Below are positions 46,889-57,010 of a stretch of 64,000 bases of DNA, one piece after another. Origin of the DNA: Chelydra serpentina (Eukaryota > Chordata > Testudines > Chelydridae); contig JBAIAC010000018.1 of assembly GCA_037349315.1 (NCBI GenBank), positions 4,836,001 to 4,900,000 on the forward strand, given 5' to 3'. Position numbers and translations under genes: made by a program. The notes below the pieces were generated by a model, which saw only the letters and a program-made list of their open reading frames with translations, had not been told where the DNA came from and did no database searches. Position 1 is the first letter of the stretch. Each line of letters starts with the position of its first letter.

Positions 46889-47567
46889 GTTTAACTGGAT
46901 TCTTCTTAGTTCTCTCCTAAGAATCACTCTCCCCAAAGTGCCATTTTCAGGGGGAATTTCAAATAATTTTAAAGTTCCTCAAGAAATCAAAAAAGCTCAA
47001 GGGCTAGGTTTTTAAGAGTTCAGCATCCAGGGAGCTCTAGAAAATCTGGCCCCTGTTGTAGATGTTGAGTGCTCATCAAAGACTGGTCCTCAAAAGTTTT
47101 TGGAGTAAGCCAATGGGAGTTGCATATATTCTGAGGTGGGAGACTCGAACTATGGTACTGGGACATAAAGTTCACTTTTCTTTAGGATCATTCAAGGATG
47201 CACTAATCTTGTTGGAAATCTTAAGAGGTACGATGTGATACGCCTTACCTTAAAGCCCTGTAAAGGAGCTCATTCCTTTGTTTGTACTATATTGTGTCTT
47301 TTGTGGAAGAAAATCCAGATGTCGATACACACACTCAGGGTATAGATTTAGGGCTCTTTTATTAGCAGAACGTCAGTAGTCTGCTGCCCATTCTGAGCTC
47401 CAGTACAAGAACATCTTTGATTACAACAACATCGCCCTTTAAAAGCACACATCTCTATATGGTATGCTGGAATGCATTTAAAAGTTAAGACTATAGATCT
47501 CGCTACACCCAGAAGGAAGTGCTGACATTCACTGTTACTTCAAGGTAACTTCTAATAAAGCGCTTAC
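46889..47567. other. Intergenic sequence, no gene recognised
   Basis: A second donor-like site on the minus strand (CTTTAAG followed by GTAAGG at about 47250) has an acceptor-like tract 50 bp upstream, but the enclosed segment has stops in all three frames. Otherwise nothing. Confidence 0.35.
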
Positions 47568-47649
47568 CTTTGTAACAACATGGATTTCTCTGTGATCCTG
47601 GCTCCTGCCTGTACCACAACATGACATGTCGTAAGTGAATGGATCTCCC
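47568..47649 (-). CDS. Candidate 82-bp internal exon, unrecognised
   Basis: Minus strand. The acceptor is excellent (a long tract CTTGCTTTTTTCTTCTTTC then TGAAG), and the donor is excellent (TTACAAAG followed by GTAAGC). Between them one frame reads EIHSLTTCHVVVQAGARI and then TEKSMLLQ. That frame is open both into the exon and out (two carried bases at each end). A second frame is also open (HVMLWYRQEPG), so openness alone proves little in 82 bp. I do not recognise the peptide. It is on the same strand as the candidate at 17736-17835, but the phases do not allow direct joining, so at least one exon would be missing between them. Confidence 0.25.
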
Positions 47650-48255
47650 CTTCAGAAAGAAGAAAAAAGCAAGAGGCAAGAATAAAGAGTAAGGGAAGTT
47701 CCTGCTCAGAATAGGTAGGATTTGTATTTCTCATCTTGAAGCATAGAAGTAGGCCCCAGAACAGGCTATGCTGCCAGAGCTTAGAAGGAGGAGAGCAGAA
47801 ATGGCTCTGACAAAGGTTGGAAGGGGAGGAAAAGCCAAAATAACGAGATCTTCTCAATGTTTCACACCCTCTATGAACTGAACTACTATCCGAAGGTAAT
47901 ATCTCATTAATTCAGCCCAAGAAAGGGTTCCCTGAGGCACTTTGATTGCATGGAGACATAGAAATAAAATGCTAGAACCCTTAACAGCCCTAGTTTTATA
48001 GTTAAAAATGAAAATGGGTAAAGGAGATATCCTGAGCAAAATGTTCTTCAAAGGCTTCTGTGAGGTAGCAGAGCCTTTTAGATGCCTTAATTCTAGTCAA
48101 AGGTGCATTCCTGGTCACAATCCAATGAATGAGGACATTTATATTCTTAGCCAATATACATCTAAGCAGGGCTGCTGCATATGTGAGTCAGAGTTTCAGG
48201 AAAAGTCTTCATGACTTGGTACTGCACAACATTTTTATTAATCTAGAATGATATA
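47650..48255. other. Intergenic sequence, no gene recognised
   Basis: Nothing recognisable apart from the candidate exon's upstream tract. Confidence 0.4.
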
Positions 48256-48351
48256 AACTTAACATGGCACACATTAAATTGATTAAAAACTGGCTCGCTG
48301 ATAGGTCTTAAAATGAAATAATGAATTGGGAATTGCCTTCCTCTGCATCAT

Positions 48352-48555
48352 GGGGTCCGGGTCATTCGCAGGCTTAAATTTGTGTAAATGGTGGATTCTC
48401 TGTAACTTGAAACCTTTAAGTCATGATTTGAGGATGTAAGTAACTCAGCCAGAAATTATGGGTCTCTTACAAGAGTGGGTGGGTGAGGTTCTGTGGCCTG
48501 CAATGTGCAGGAGGTCAGACTAGATGATCATGATGGTACCTTATGACCTTAAAGT
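48352..48555 (+). mobile_element. CR1 3' fragment inserted in the older CR1
   Basis: Carries TGGTGGATTCTCTGTAACTT, GATTTGAGGATGTAAGTAAC, TGAGGTTCTGTGGCCTGCAA, GTCAGACTAGATGATCATGA and TTATGACCTTAAAGTCTGA, the standard CR1 3' end, in the middle of RT-coding sequence of the host copy. Boundaries are good to about 10 bp. Confidence 0.75.
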
Positions 48556-49431
48556 CTGAATCACTGTGCAGTTTGTTTCCAGTGGGGTCATGTAGGGATT
48601 GGTTCTTGCCCTATCCTAATTAACATTTTAATCAATGACCTAGTGGGAAAACATAAAATAATCACTGATCATTTGCAGATGACGTTCAAACTTGGGAAGT
48701 GGTAAATAAGAAAGAGGACAGGTTACTGATACAGAGCGATCTGGATTGCTTGGTAAACTGGCCACATGCAAACAATATGCATTTTAATATAGATAAAAGT
48801 AAACACGTATAGGAACAAAGAATGTAGGCCATATGTATGGGATCGGGACTCTCTCCTGGGAAGCAGTGACTCTCTGAAAAAGACTTGGGGATTGTGGTGG
48901 AAAATCAACTGAACACAAGCTCCTAGTGTGATGCTGTGGCCAAAAGAGCGAATGTGATCCTGGGATGCATAAACAGAAGAATCTCAAATAGGAGTAGAGA
49001 GGTTTATTTTACATATTTTTATTTTATTTGGCATCGGTGTGACTACTGCTTGAATACTGCACCCAGTTCTCGTGCTCACCATTCAAGAAGGATGTTGATA
49101 AACATGAGGGTTCAAAGAGCTCAATCTATTATCTTAACAAACAGAGGGTTAATGGATTACTTGATTGCAGTATGTAAGTATCTACAAAGGGAGCAAATAT
49201 TTAATGGGCTCCTCAATCTAGCAGAGAGGTATATCATGAGGCAATAGTTGGAAGCTGAAGCTATACAAACTCAGGCTGGAAATGAGTTGTATGGTAACAG
49301 AGTAATGGATTCTCTATCACTGACTATATTTTTAAATCAAGATTGGATGTTTTTTCTAAAGATATGCTGTAGTAATTATTTTAGGGAAATTCCCTGGCTT
49401 GTGTTTATACAGGAAGTCCAACTAGATGATC

Positions 49432-49614
49432 ATAGAATCATAGAATATCAGGGTTGGAAGGGACCTTAGGAGGTCATCTAGTCCAACCCCCTGCTCAAAG
49501 CAGGACCAATCCCCAATTTTTGCCCCAGATCCCCAAATGGCCCCCTCAAGGATTGAACTCACAACCCTTGGTTTAGCAGGCCAATGCTCAAACCCCTGAG
49601 CTATCCCTCCCCCC
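49432..49614 (-). mobile_element. Turtle tRNA-derived SINE with CR1-type tail (Cry-like), minus, second copy
   Basis: Same landmarks as the copy at 15055-15232, in the same orientation: CTCAGGGGTTTGAGCATTGG (box A part), GGGTTGTGAGTTCAATCC (box B) and ATTCTATGATTCTATGAT at the 3' end. It lies in the last 40 bp of the older CR1 copy, in opposite orientation, splitting its GATGATC from ACAATGGTTCC. Confidence 0.85.
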
Positions 49615-49660
49615 CACAATGGTTCCTTTTGGCCTGGGAATCTCAGGGTATACAAATCGG

Positions 49661-51190
49661 ATAAATGTATTATTTTGGCTGATTTCAGAACACAGGGAGA
49701 TACTTTGTCTGTCTTTTCTCCAAATTTATCTATTCCTCTAGGCTGAAATTTTGAAAGTTGCCTACGGGTTTGGATGCCCAATTCCCCTTAACTTTCATTT
49801 TCTATTTAGAGCCATATGATTGACTACTGGTACTTGGAGTATCCTAATCTTTCTTCTTAGTTTTTACCTCCTTCACAAGAGTATGCAACATCACTGTCAT
49901 CCCAATACACTTGAGCCCTAGACTTTGAATCTGATAACTGAACATGTGTTGGGCTGACCTTTAATGCTAATATTATCTTGCTACTTCTCTGACTCTCATC
50001 TGTTAGCAAATTCTTTGTATAACCACATTAACACACTAAGCACCACACAGCACTTGAAAGAATGTACACATTGTCCCTCTCTCTCTCCCTTATTTTATTT
50101 CATATTTCAGTAGCTTTATAGTTGTCCACCCTCAATTATATTTTTGACCTTGAGCTTAGTTGGGATGTTGTTTGGAATTGCAAATTCATTCCTATTTCAG
50201 ACTCCTGGTTGAGATAAAGTCCCTAAGGCTATGAAATTTTGTTAAATGCCAGTGCTATAGTTCATACCGTGTTGTATTTAATTAGGATTCCAAGTAACTA
50301 ACTCTCTCTCTGGTCTTTAAGTCTGTGTTAAATAAAAAAAAGTTTTTTCTTTTTTGAAGGGCTTTGGAAATATTGAGCTATGGTATAACAAGTATCTGTT
50401 TGCACAAATCGAATAGCAATTCATCTTATATATTTGCAAACCTTTTTTATTGTATTAGCAATGATCTAATACCTACTTATAATATTAACAACTGCCCAAT
50501 ACAGATTCTGATAGAAATATTTTGATTAGCATGGCATACATCAAATTATTCAGAAATATTTTTCCATTCAATTTAATGTGCAGAGACTGTATGTATTGCC
50601 AAAAGGGCAAATATTATGATACCAGGAAACATGCATGTAATTTGCTACTAACACATTAATTAGGGCCTGATTTTTTTTTTCCAGATGTGCTGAGGATCTG
50701 GATCTGCCATTGATTTCAGCTGGACTTTTCGGTGCTCAGCATTTCTGAAGATCAGGAGTGAAGTTGGTCACCTTTTAAAAAAAGGGGAAAAAAATCAAAC
50801 AAGAACTGTTTTTGTTTGTTTTTTGTTTAAAAACAAAAACAAAATAAAACCTCTAACCAGCAGAAATGTTAGTTGGTGTTTGAAAAACTGCGTAGGATGA
50901 TTTTTTAAAAACAAAAGCAAAATCCTGTTTAAAAATAGGTTTTACAGCTACGGTAGGGCTGTTTTCCTGCATTTGTCACTTTAAAGTGTTAGCGTATTAC
51001 AAGTCTGTGTCCCAGTAATCCTTTTACTTACATCCCTGTAAAATGAGGAGGAACTCAGTTATTGAAGTTGTCTGGTGTACATGAGAGGAGAATCTGGCTG
51101 TATGTATACACAGGTTACAATAGTATACTTGGAAAGGGTGTTTCTATGAAGTATTTGAAAGTTCTCTCTTACAACAGAATAACTCTAAAC
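49661..51190. other. Intergenic with small palindromic-repeat remnants
   Basis: 49740-49800 (GAAATTTTGAAAGTTGCC, GGATGCCCAATTCCC) and 50665-50755 (GGGCCTGATTTTT, GTGCTGAGGATC against GGTGCTCAGCATTTCTGAAG) are old self-complementary repeat copies. The remainder is AT-rich and unique. Confidence 0.4.
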
Positions 51191-51403
51191 CAGTGGTGGG
51201 CAACCTGTGGGCTGAATGCGGCCCGTCAGGGTAATCTGCTGGCGGGCCGCCAGACAGTTTTACATTTGTACGGCTGCCCGCAGCTCCCAGTGGCCGCGCT
51301 TCACCGTTCCTGTCCAATGGGAGCTGCGGGAAGCGGTGCGTGCGCAGGGACATGCTGGCCACCGCTTCCCGCAGCTCCCATTGGACGGGAACAGCTAACC
51401 ACA
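51191..51403 (+). mobile_element. Truncated hAT-type non-autonomous element
   Basis: Starts with the hAT terminus CAGTGGTGGGCAACCTG, but no matching right end or duplication is present. It carries GAATGCGGCCCGTCAGGGTA and a perfect 23-bp internal inverted repeat (51314-51336 against 51362-51384, GGGAGCTGCGGGAAG core). Open frames here are incidental. Confidence 0.65.
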
Positions 51404-51715
51404 AAAAAACTAAACTTAAAAAAAGAAAACACAACAGGTGCCCACAGTTAGGTTCCTAAATCTATATTAAACCACCAAAAATATGTCTTGATTTCCAAAT
51501 ATGCTGAGACCCCAACAGCTCCAACTGAAGTCAGGTGTTCGTCTGGGTGTTCTGAATTACAGCCTTCATTATTTATACAGTGGTGACTTTACATCACAAC
51601 TGTGCATGTGACAATGTATTTTGCCTTACTCTACAGTTGCTCTTTAAGAGCACTTCTGGAAGTACCCCTCAGTGTTGTTGTCTGACATACAGTTCAGTAG
51701 CAGTAAGACTTCATT
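51404..51715. other. Intergenic sequence, no gene recognised
   Basis: 51495-51560 resembles the GAAGTCAGGTG-type short repeats. Otherwise nothing. Confidence 0.35.
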
Positions 51716-51723
51716 GCTGTGAT

Positions 51724-51886
51724 CACTGTTCCCTCTAAGCTGTGCACATGTGTGCGCGCGCACACAGATCCTAAACCCCGCGCACAACGCAAAACACCGC
51801 GTGCCCAAAAATTTGCACAGAAGCAACAATTTTCACAGAAGAAATTTTTGGCGCACACGGCCTGTCAAAAATTAGAGGGAACATTG
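51724..51886. mobile_element. hAT-type MITE, 163 bp, 8-bp target duplication
   Basis: Inverted ends CACTGTTCCCTCTAA and TTAGAGGGAACATTG. Flanks GCTGTGAT (51716-51723) and GCTTTGAT (51887-51894) agree at 7 of 8. The interior has GTGTGCGCGCGCACAC, a CpG-rich alternating purine-pyrimidine palindrome. Non-coding. Confidence 0.85.
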
Positions 51887-52128
51887 GCTTTGATACAGTT
51901 TTCTCCAGTGTGAGCAGTAATACTAGCCTGAGAACATCAGCAGATAAAGATGAGGATTCTCCGAGTCAGAATTGCTCTGCATACAGTTCCATCTCTAACT
52001 TATCTGATCCAATTAAACATTTTAATTTTGTATATGGTGTTCATATTTATGGGGGCTCTGGGAAGGTGAGTCAGTTAATACCAATGCTGAGAACATGAGT
52101 GGAACAGACCTATGACAGTGGTACCCAC

Positions 52129-52778
52129 CAGTAGCGTAGCCGGGGGGGAGCAGGGGGAGCGGCCGCTCCCCCATGAGGAAAAGTGGCGCTAAGGCCAGAG
52201 CCTCTCTAGGGCAGAGCTTTAAAAGGCCTGCTGCTCCTGCCGCTGCGGGGAGCCATGGGCCTTTTAAAGCACCCCCCACAGCCCCGCTGCCGGAGCCGGG
52301 CTTGGGGGGGGCGCTTTAAAAGGCCCGTGGCTCCAGCCGCAGCAAGCCGCCCCTTGTCTCCCCGCTCAGCAGCTCAGCAGGGAGACAAGGGGCAGCCGCA
52401 GCAAGCCACCCCTTGTCTCTCTGCTCAGCGGGGAGGCAGCGGGCAGCTGAAGCGAGCTGCCCCTTGTCTCCCTGCTCAGCAGGGAGGCAGCGGGCAGCTG
52501 CCCCGCAAATCTTGGCGCCCTAGGCGATCGCCTAGGGTCGTCTAGTGGGCGTCCGGCCCTGCCAGCGGCTCCTGCCGCTGCGGGAAGCCGCGGGCCTTTT
52601 AAAGCGCCACCGGAGCCCCGCTGTCGGAGCTCCGGCGGCGGCGCTTTAAAGGGCCTGGGGCTCCGCAGCGGCTGGAGCCCCGGGCCCTTTAAAGCGCTGC
52701 AGGGTGAGTACAGGGGGAGCGGGAGGCGCCTTTTTATAGCGCCGCTCCCCCTGCGCTCAAGACCTGGCTACGCTACTG
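52129..52778. mobile_element. hAT-type non-autonomous element, 650 bp, exact 8-bp target duplication
   Basis: Inverted ends CAGTAGCGTAGCC and GGCTACGCTACTG. GTACCCAC is exactly repeated on both sides (52121-52128 and 52779-52786), so the copy is young. The body is very GC-rich and built from repeated CTTTTAAAGC / GGGCCTTTTAAAG and CTGCTCAGCAGGGAG-type words. Part of it (52515-52560, GGCGATCGCCTAGGG to CGTCCGGCCCTG) looks like the end of a different hAT family captured inside. No transposase. The frame at 52255-52545 is an artefact of the tandem words. Confidence 0.9.
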
Positions 52779-52870
52779 GTACCCACATTTTGAAGCTGAG
52801 CCCCTGCTTCAGAAAAATAAAACCTGCTTGTGCCCTGCCCACTGCTACCCTGCCATGTGATGATGAAGGG

Positions 52871-53290
52871 CCACAGAAGAGGAATGGTCCAATGGTGACT
52901 GTTCTTGCCTGGGACGAAGCAGACTTGGGTTAAATTCCCTGCTCTGTGACAGGTTTTCTGTGTGCCCTTGGGCAAATACTTTCCTAACTCAGTGCAGTAT
53001 TAAAAGAGTGAATACACTGAAGACTGAAGTGCTCAGATTTAAAAATTGTATTAAAGCTAATGTTAAACAATTCTATAAATACATAGGTTGAGAAAAGAGT
53101 GTCTGTACATCTGGGTATAGTGCTTAGATTATAATGCGTGTGTATAAATTTGAGTTATTGCTGATTATGCAAAATATATGTAGTGTATCATCAGCAATAA
53201 CCCAAATTTAGGTGAATAAATTTAACAATACAGTTTAGATATTAGTATCTACACTGATGAGGGCCAAATAAGTACCTTAGCCAGATATCT
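52871..53290 (+). repeat. MIR-like SINE, interrupted
   Basis: GGTCCAATGGTGACTGTTCT (box A-like), GACTTGGGTTAAATTCCCTG (box B-like), CTGTGTGCCCTTGGGCAAAT, then GACTGAAGTGCTCAGATTT. The final part, GAGGGCCAAATAAGTACCTT, appears only at 53262, so about 220 bp have been inserted between (53041-53261). Confidence 0.6.
53146..53209. repeat. Hairpin with 20-bp arms inside the SINE insertion
   Basis: AAATTTGAGTTATTGCTGAT (53146-53165) pairs with ATCAGCAATAACCCAAATTT (53190-53209), 19 of 20 bases, with a 24-nt loop. It may be the core of a short MITE that split the MIR. The size would also suit a small-RNA hairpin. Confidence 0.8.
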
Positions 53291-54412
53291 TCACTTATAC
53301 ATCTTCCACATTGGCTGGCTGTCTAGTCTTTCTCTCCCTCTCCACCCTGCTCTCACTTCGAGAAATCTTGCTGTAGATCTTCCTAATATATTTCCCATCC
53401 TTTCTTACATCTTTGAGCAGTAAAATAGTTAACAATATCGATATTTTAAAATTATCATTGTTGGCATCTAAGTAATAGCACTTATTGAAATGTATGGGGC
53501 TGTTCACTCAGAGCTATTGTTTCAGGCTCTCTACAGATGCAGGCGGACAGCTCTGCATTAGCTAAACTTGCTTCACATTGTGAAGCTATTCTTCAGTTAG
53601 AGTCTTGCTTTTTTGTCTTTTTTTTTCCTCTTTACATGAAAGTTGAGTTTGGAAAATAACTGAAATGTCTGCATAACACAGCTAGTTCTTCATGAACTTG
53701 GTTCACAAGCCTGGAAGAGTTGCACTCGGACAGCAGTTGGAACACACATTTTGAAGCATGCTTCCTTGTGCCCAGCACCCAGGTGGCATTTTATCTTCCT
53801 AGGAATAATTCTTCCCTCCCTAGCATTCTGATACTGAAGATGCTCTTCATTTGTATGACTCGAGCCATTTAATGGGATGGGATGTATGGGTGATGTGCAG
53901 TGGACCATGGAAGAAGCTGCAGGTGCTTCCTAGAAGGATCGGCAGTTCTTCACTGTCAGATTTTTCCACCTTGGCAAATCTCTCTCCATATTCTATTCTC
54001 TCTTGCTCACTAGTCCCAGAATCAAGGGAAACAGCAGACATTAACGTTTAGCTGTTCTAGTATAGAATCCGCATTACCCGTTTGTTTGATTAGCAGCAAT
54101 TCTTCAGCAAGGGGAAGCTTGAAATGTTTTTGGGCCAATCTACTCTGCTGAGTTGTCTCCAGGGCTTTGGAATCTCTGTTCGCTGCTGGAAACTGGCTCT
54201 ATGCTCCTTGCAAGGCCACATGTTACCATAGAGTGTTTCTAGATAATACAGGATGCAATTGCAGCTAATGGGACGGAGCAGCTAGTATTTTGTGTACACA
54301 GACTTCTGCCAAAGTGGAGTCATTACATCTCCAAAGATGCAGTAAATCTGAATGTTTGGTTAGAGAACAGAGTCAGTTTTCAAATGGGTGACTAAAGTTA
54401 GGCATGCAGCGT
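53291..54412. other. Intergenic sequence, no gene recognised
   Basis: Nothing recognisable. Opposed frames at 53690-54051 are unsupported. Confidence 0.4.
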
Positions 54413-54486
54413 GGGATTTTCAAAGGTGCCCACGGGAGTTGCGTACCCAACTCCTATTCAGTACCCTAAAGCTCCTTTGAAAACCT
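54413..54486. repeat. Palindromic repeat with GATTTTCAAAGG ends
   Basis: GGGATTTTCAAAGGTGCC on the left is answered by CTCCTTTGAAAACCTC on the right, around GGGAGTTGCGTACCCAACTCC, itself a palindrome. Further diverged pieces follow to 54660. Confidence 0.6.
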
Positions 54487-55607
54487 CAGCTTTCAATCCA
54501 TATTTAGATACATAAATTGGAGGCTTGGTGTTTTTTTAAATTTCATGAGGTGGTGAAGACACAGCTCCATTAAATCAAATGAATGTTCAGGCGCTCAGGA
54601 AATCAGGCTACTTATTTAGGAGGCTAAAAATAGATTTAGGTGCCTAATTTTAAGCATTCCTGTTTAATGCTGGCCCAGGTGGTTGGATCTATAGAAAATT
54701 GGCTTTGAATCACTGAATGTAAATTTCCTCATAAAAAGGCCTAAAAGGATGTGTAGAATAATCTAAACAGTATGTTTAATAACCATTTTCCTGTCTACAG
54801 TAGTGCCAGATTTGGCATAGAGTGCATTATCACTTGTCTAGTCATTATAGATAATACAAGAAATAAATCAGTGTTTTAGGGAGCAGTAAATTTTTTTATA
54901 TTAATGACCAAAAGTTGTTAGGGTCACTGGTTCCAGTGATAATCTATATGTATTAATGACATATCCCAAATGCCTATTTTCTATACTACAAAGATTTATG
55001 GCCGTTTGTGGCTCTGATGAAAAATTACAAATGCCGATGAAGTAAGTCAGCTCTGTCTAGGTGCTGACTGCATCATATTTAGTTGCTTATATAGAAATAA
55101 TCTCCCTCCCAGTCACAGCAATTCGTCAGGCGTGAAAGCACGATAGAGGGTAAGGCAAAAAAGAATTATTATGGTATTTGTCAGTAACGTCTGATCTTGA
55201 GAGGCTGTGCAGATGGATATGCAGATGTGTGGAGACAGAAGATTATCTTTCCATCATCTGGAGTAATCTCCAGAGTAGCTAGTAATTTCCAATAGGGGGG
55301 TTAGGAGCTGCCACAAGCCTGTCCTTTCCAAGCCATTGGTGATAGCCAAATAAAGGGACTAGCAACTTCTTTGATTGGTTGCTGTTGATGAGGAGCTGTG
55401 ATGCTTTCTAAATAAACATAGAAAAAATGAATAAATATAATAATTTCTTCACCATGTCTTAGTATGTGCTTAGAAGTGTTTGATTAGTCACACAATGTAC
55501 TTTCCAGATAAGAACAGGCTCATTCAATTTCATTGCTGCACATTCAATAATGGTTAAAGTCAGCTATTCTCATGGATGCTCCTTGATTCTGGTTTACTAA
55601 CATGGTA

Positions 55608-55643
<36 letters not shown>

Positions 55644-56059
55644 GGATTCAATATCAGCGTTTTGCTGAGAAGAAAATAGTAAAATCTTTGTTGGGGTGTC
55701 TAATGTCTTCCAGGAATCTCTTGGTACAAATCTTATTTGTTTTAGAAAATCAGAACGGATTATTTTCACGTTACTATGTATAATAAACATAATGATAACA
55801 ATGACTTCACTAAGTGTTCAATGCAGAAAGTTAATTCTCTAAACACTAGGAAAGAAAATCATAGACAATTATCAAATCGACAGTCAGATGAACAGTCTTC
55901 TGTTTATCATTTTTGTGAAATTACAGAAGCAAGTGGATAATATAACTTACTTTGGGCTGCTCATCCATCCACTTCCCAGAATATTCTTTTCTGTACTTCT
56001 GCAGTTGAGGGAATAGTGTTGTTCAGAAGGCACCCGATAACATAAAGTATGATGTGACA
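54487..56059. other. Intergenic sequence, no gene recognised
   Basis: AT-rich unique sequence with a 29-T run at 55612-55640, which gives rise to the poly-Lys frame on the other strand. Confidence 0.45.
55612..55640. repeat. Poly-T run (29 T)
   Basis: Uninterrupted homopolymer. It could be the poly(A) remnant of an insertion on the minus strand, but no element is recognisable next to it. Confidence 0.9.
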
Positions 56060-56140
56060 GGAGACTGTGATCTAGTGGATAGCACAGTGGATTGGGAGTC
56101 AAGAGACTTAGGTTCTATGTGTGTCTCTCTGGAAGATCCA
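56060..56140 (+). repeat. MIR-like SINE head, plus
   Basis: GTGATCTAGTGGATAGCACA (box A-like), GGATTGGGAGTCAAGAGACT, TTAGGTTCTATGTGTGTC. Only the tRNA-like head is clear. Confidence 0.6.
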
Positions 56141-56424
56141 CTGTACAATATTTTGTGAATTTGTGTAGATTTTGGCAAATTTCGGTTGGAACAAATCTTT
56201 TTTTTTTTTTTAAATGTTGTAACAAATGTGAACACAACTTTATCTAGGAGAATGACCTTGATTCCTGAGACATCTAGGCACTACTATAAGATAAACTGTC
56301 ACAGGTTTGATTACCAGTCTGTCACCACTAAATGGAACACAGAAGGCGATGCAGAATGTTTATCGAACAGCCCTAGCAGGCCCAAACCTGACCAAAGATG
56401 GACTAGGACTCCCCTTACATTAGG

Positions 56425-56475
56425 CACCATATCTGTTCCATACACAGTACCTGCGCTGGATGTCCACCACAAGGA
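56425..56475 (-). repeat. Split direct repeat B2
   Basis: About 51 bp matching 56923-56973, sharing CACC-TATC, TTCC-TACA, AGTACCTG, GCTGGA and TCCACCACAAGGA. Presumed 3' end of the relic. Confidence 0.6.
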
Positions 56476-56484
56476 AGACAAAAT

Positions 56485-56579
56485 GATGGTCCCTGCACAA
56501 GGAGCTGACCGATTAAGTAGTGAGAATTTAATAAGTATTTGAACAATCCTGCCCCAATGAGACCCCTGTTTTCTGATCA
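56485..56579 (-). repeat. Split direct repeat A2
   Basis: About 95 bp alignable with 59242-59333 (GATGGTC, GGAGCTGAC, AGTGAGAATT/AGTAAGAATT, ACAATCCTGCCCCAATG/ACAATCCTACCCCAATG, CTGATCA). Confidence 0.6.
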
Positions 56580-56922
56580 AGCTGTTGTCCACCTATGTTG
56601 GACGAAGGACAGGATGCACTGGATGTAGTTTTAATCAGGCCACAACTTTTATTCTTCAATATCTGGGAGTACCTAGTAGATAAAATTGTATAGTGCCGGT
56701 AATTCCATATACTTGGAGCTCCTGGTCACCTTCTCCCTTTCCAGCAGTCCTGGTCCCAGTCATCCTGCTTCTGTTCTTCCCTCCCTCCCCTATATGAGGG
56801 TTAATAGAGCTATAAAGGAAAACTCCCTGCTGTACCAGTCATAGGAGCCCCAAACTCCTCCTTATTTCTCTGCTCCTTTAAAGGATGCTTCCTTAAATCC
56901 TTCACCAGTACACTTATCTGAT

Positions 56923-56973
56923 CACCGTATCCCTTCCGTACAGAGTACCTGTGCTGGACATCCACCACAAGGA
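56923..56973 (-). repeat. Split direct repeat B1
   Basis: Partner of 56425-56475, lying between the hydrolase relic and A2. Confidence 0.6.
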
Positions 56974-57010
56974 GGCGCCAGCAATTAATTTGACAGCTTC
57001 CCCTCTATAT

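Larger units (their letters stand above)
48256..49660 (+). mobile_element. Older CR1 LINE copy, C-terminal half of ORF2, interrupted twice
   Basis: Pieces of the CR1 reverse transcriptase appear in order on the plus strand: CTGGCTCGCTGATAGGTCTT (48288), then after the inner insertion GTTTCCAGTGGGGTC, AATTAACATTTTAATCAATG (the INDL region), GGCCAAAAGAGCGAATGTGA and a frame at 48936-49247 reading AKRANVILGCINRR and SNRSREVYFT. The 3' end (CCAACTAGATGATC, then AATGGTTCCTTTTGGCC after the SINE) completes the element. Many stops and shifts. Removing the two insertions restores a continuous CR1 segment. Confidence 0.85.

Noticed and set aside
47568..47649. T-cell-receptor-like peptide HVMLWYRQEPG in a second frame of candidate exon A
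   Set aside because: Receptor V segments are about 290 bp with flanking cysteines and recombination signals, none of which is present. A chance match of a few residues.
55560..55790. Poly-Lys frame
   Set aside because: Translation of the 29-T run on the opposite strand.
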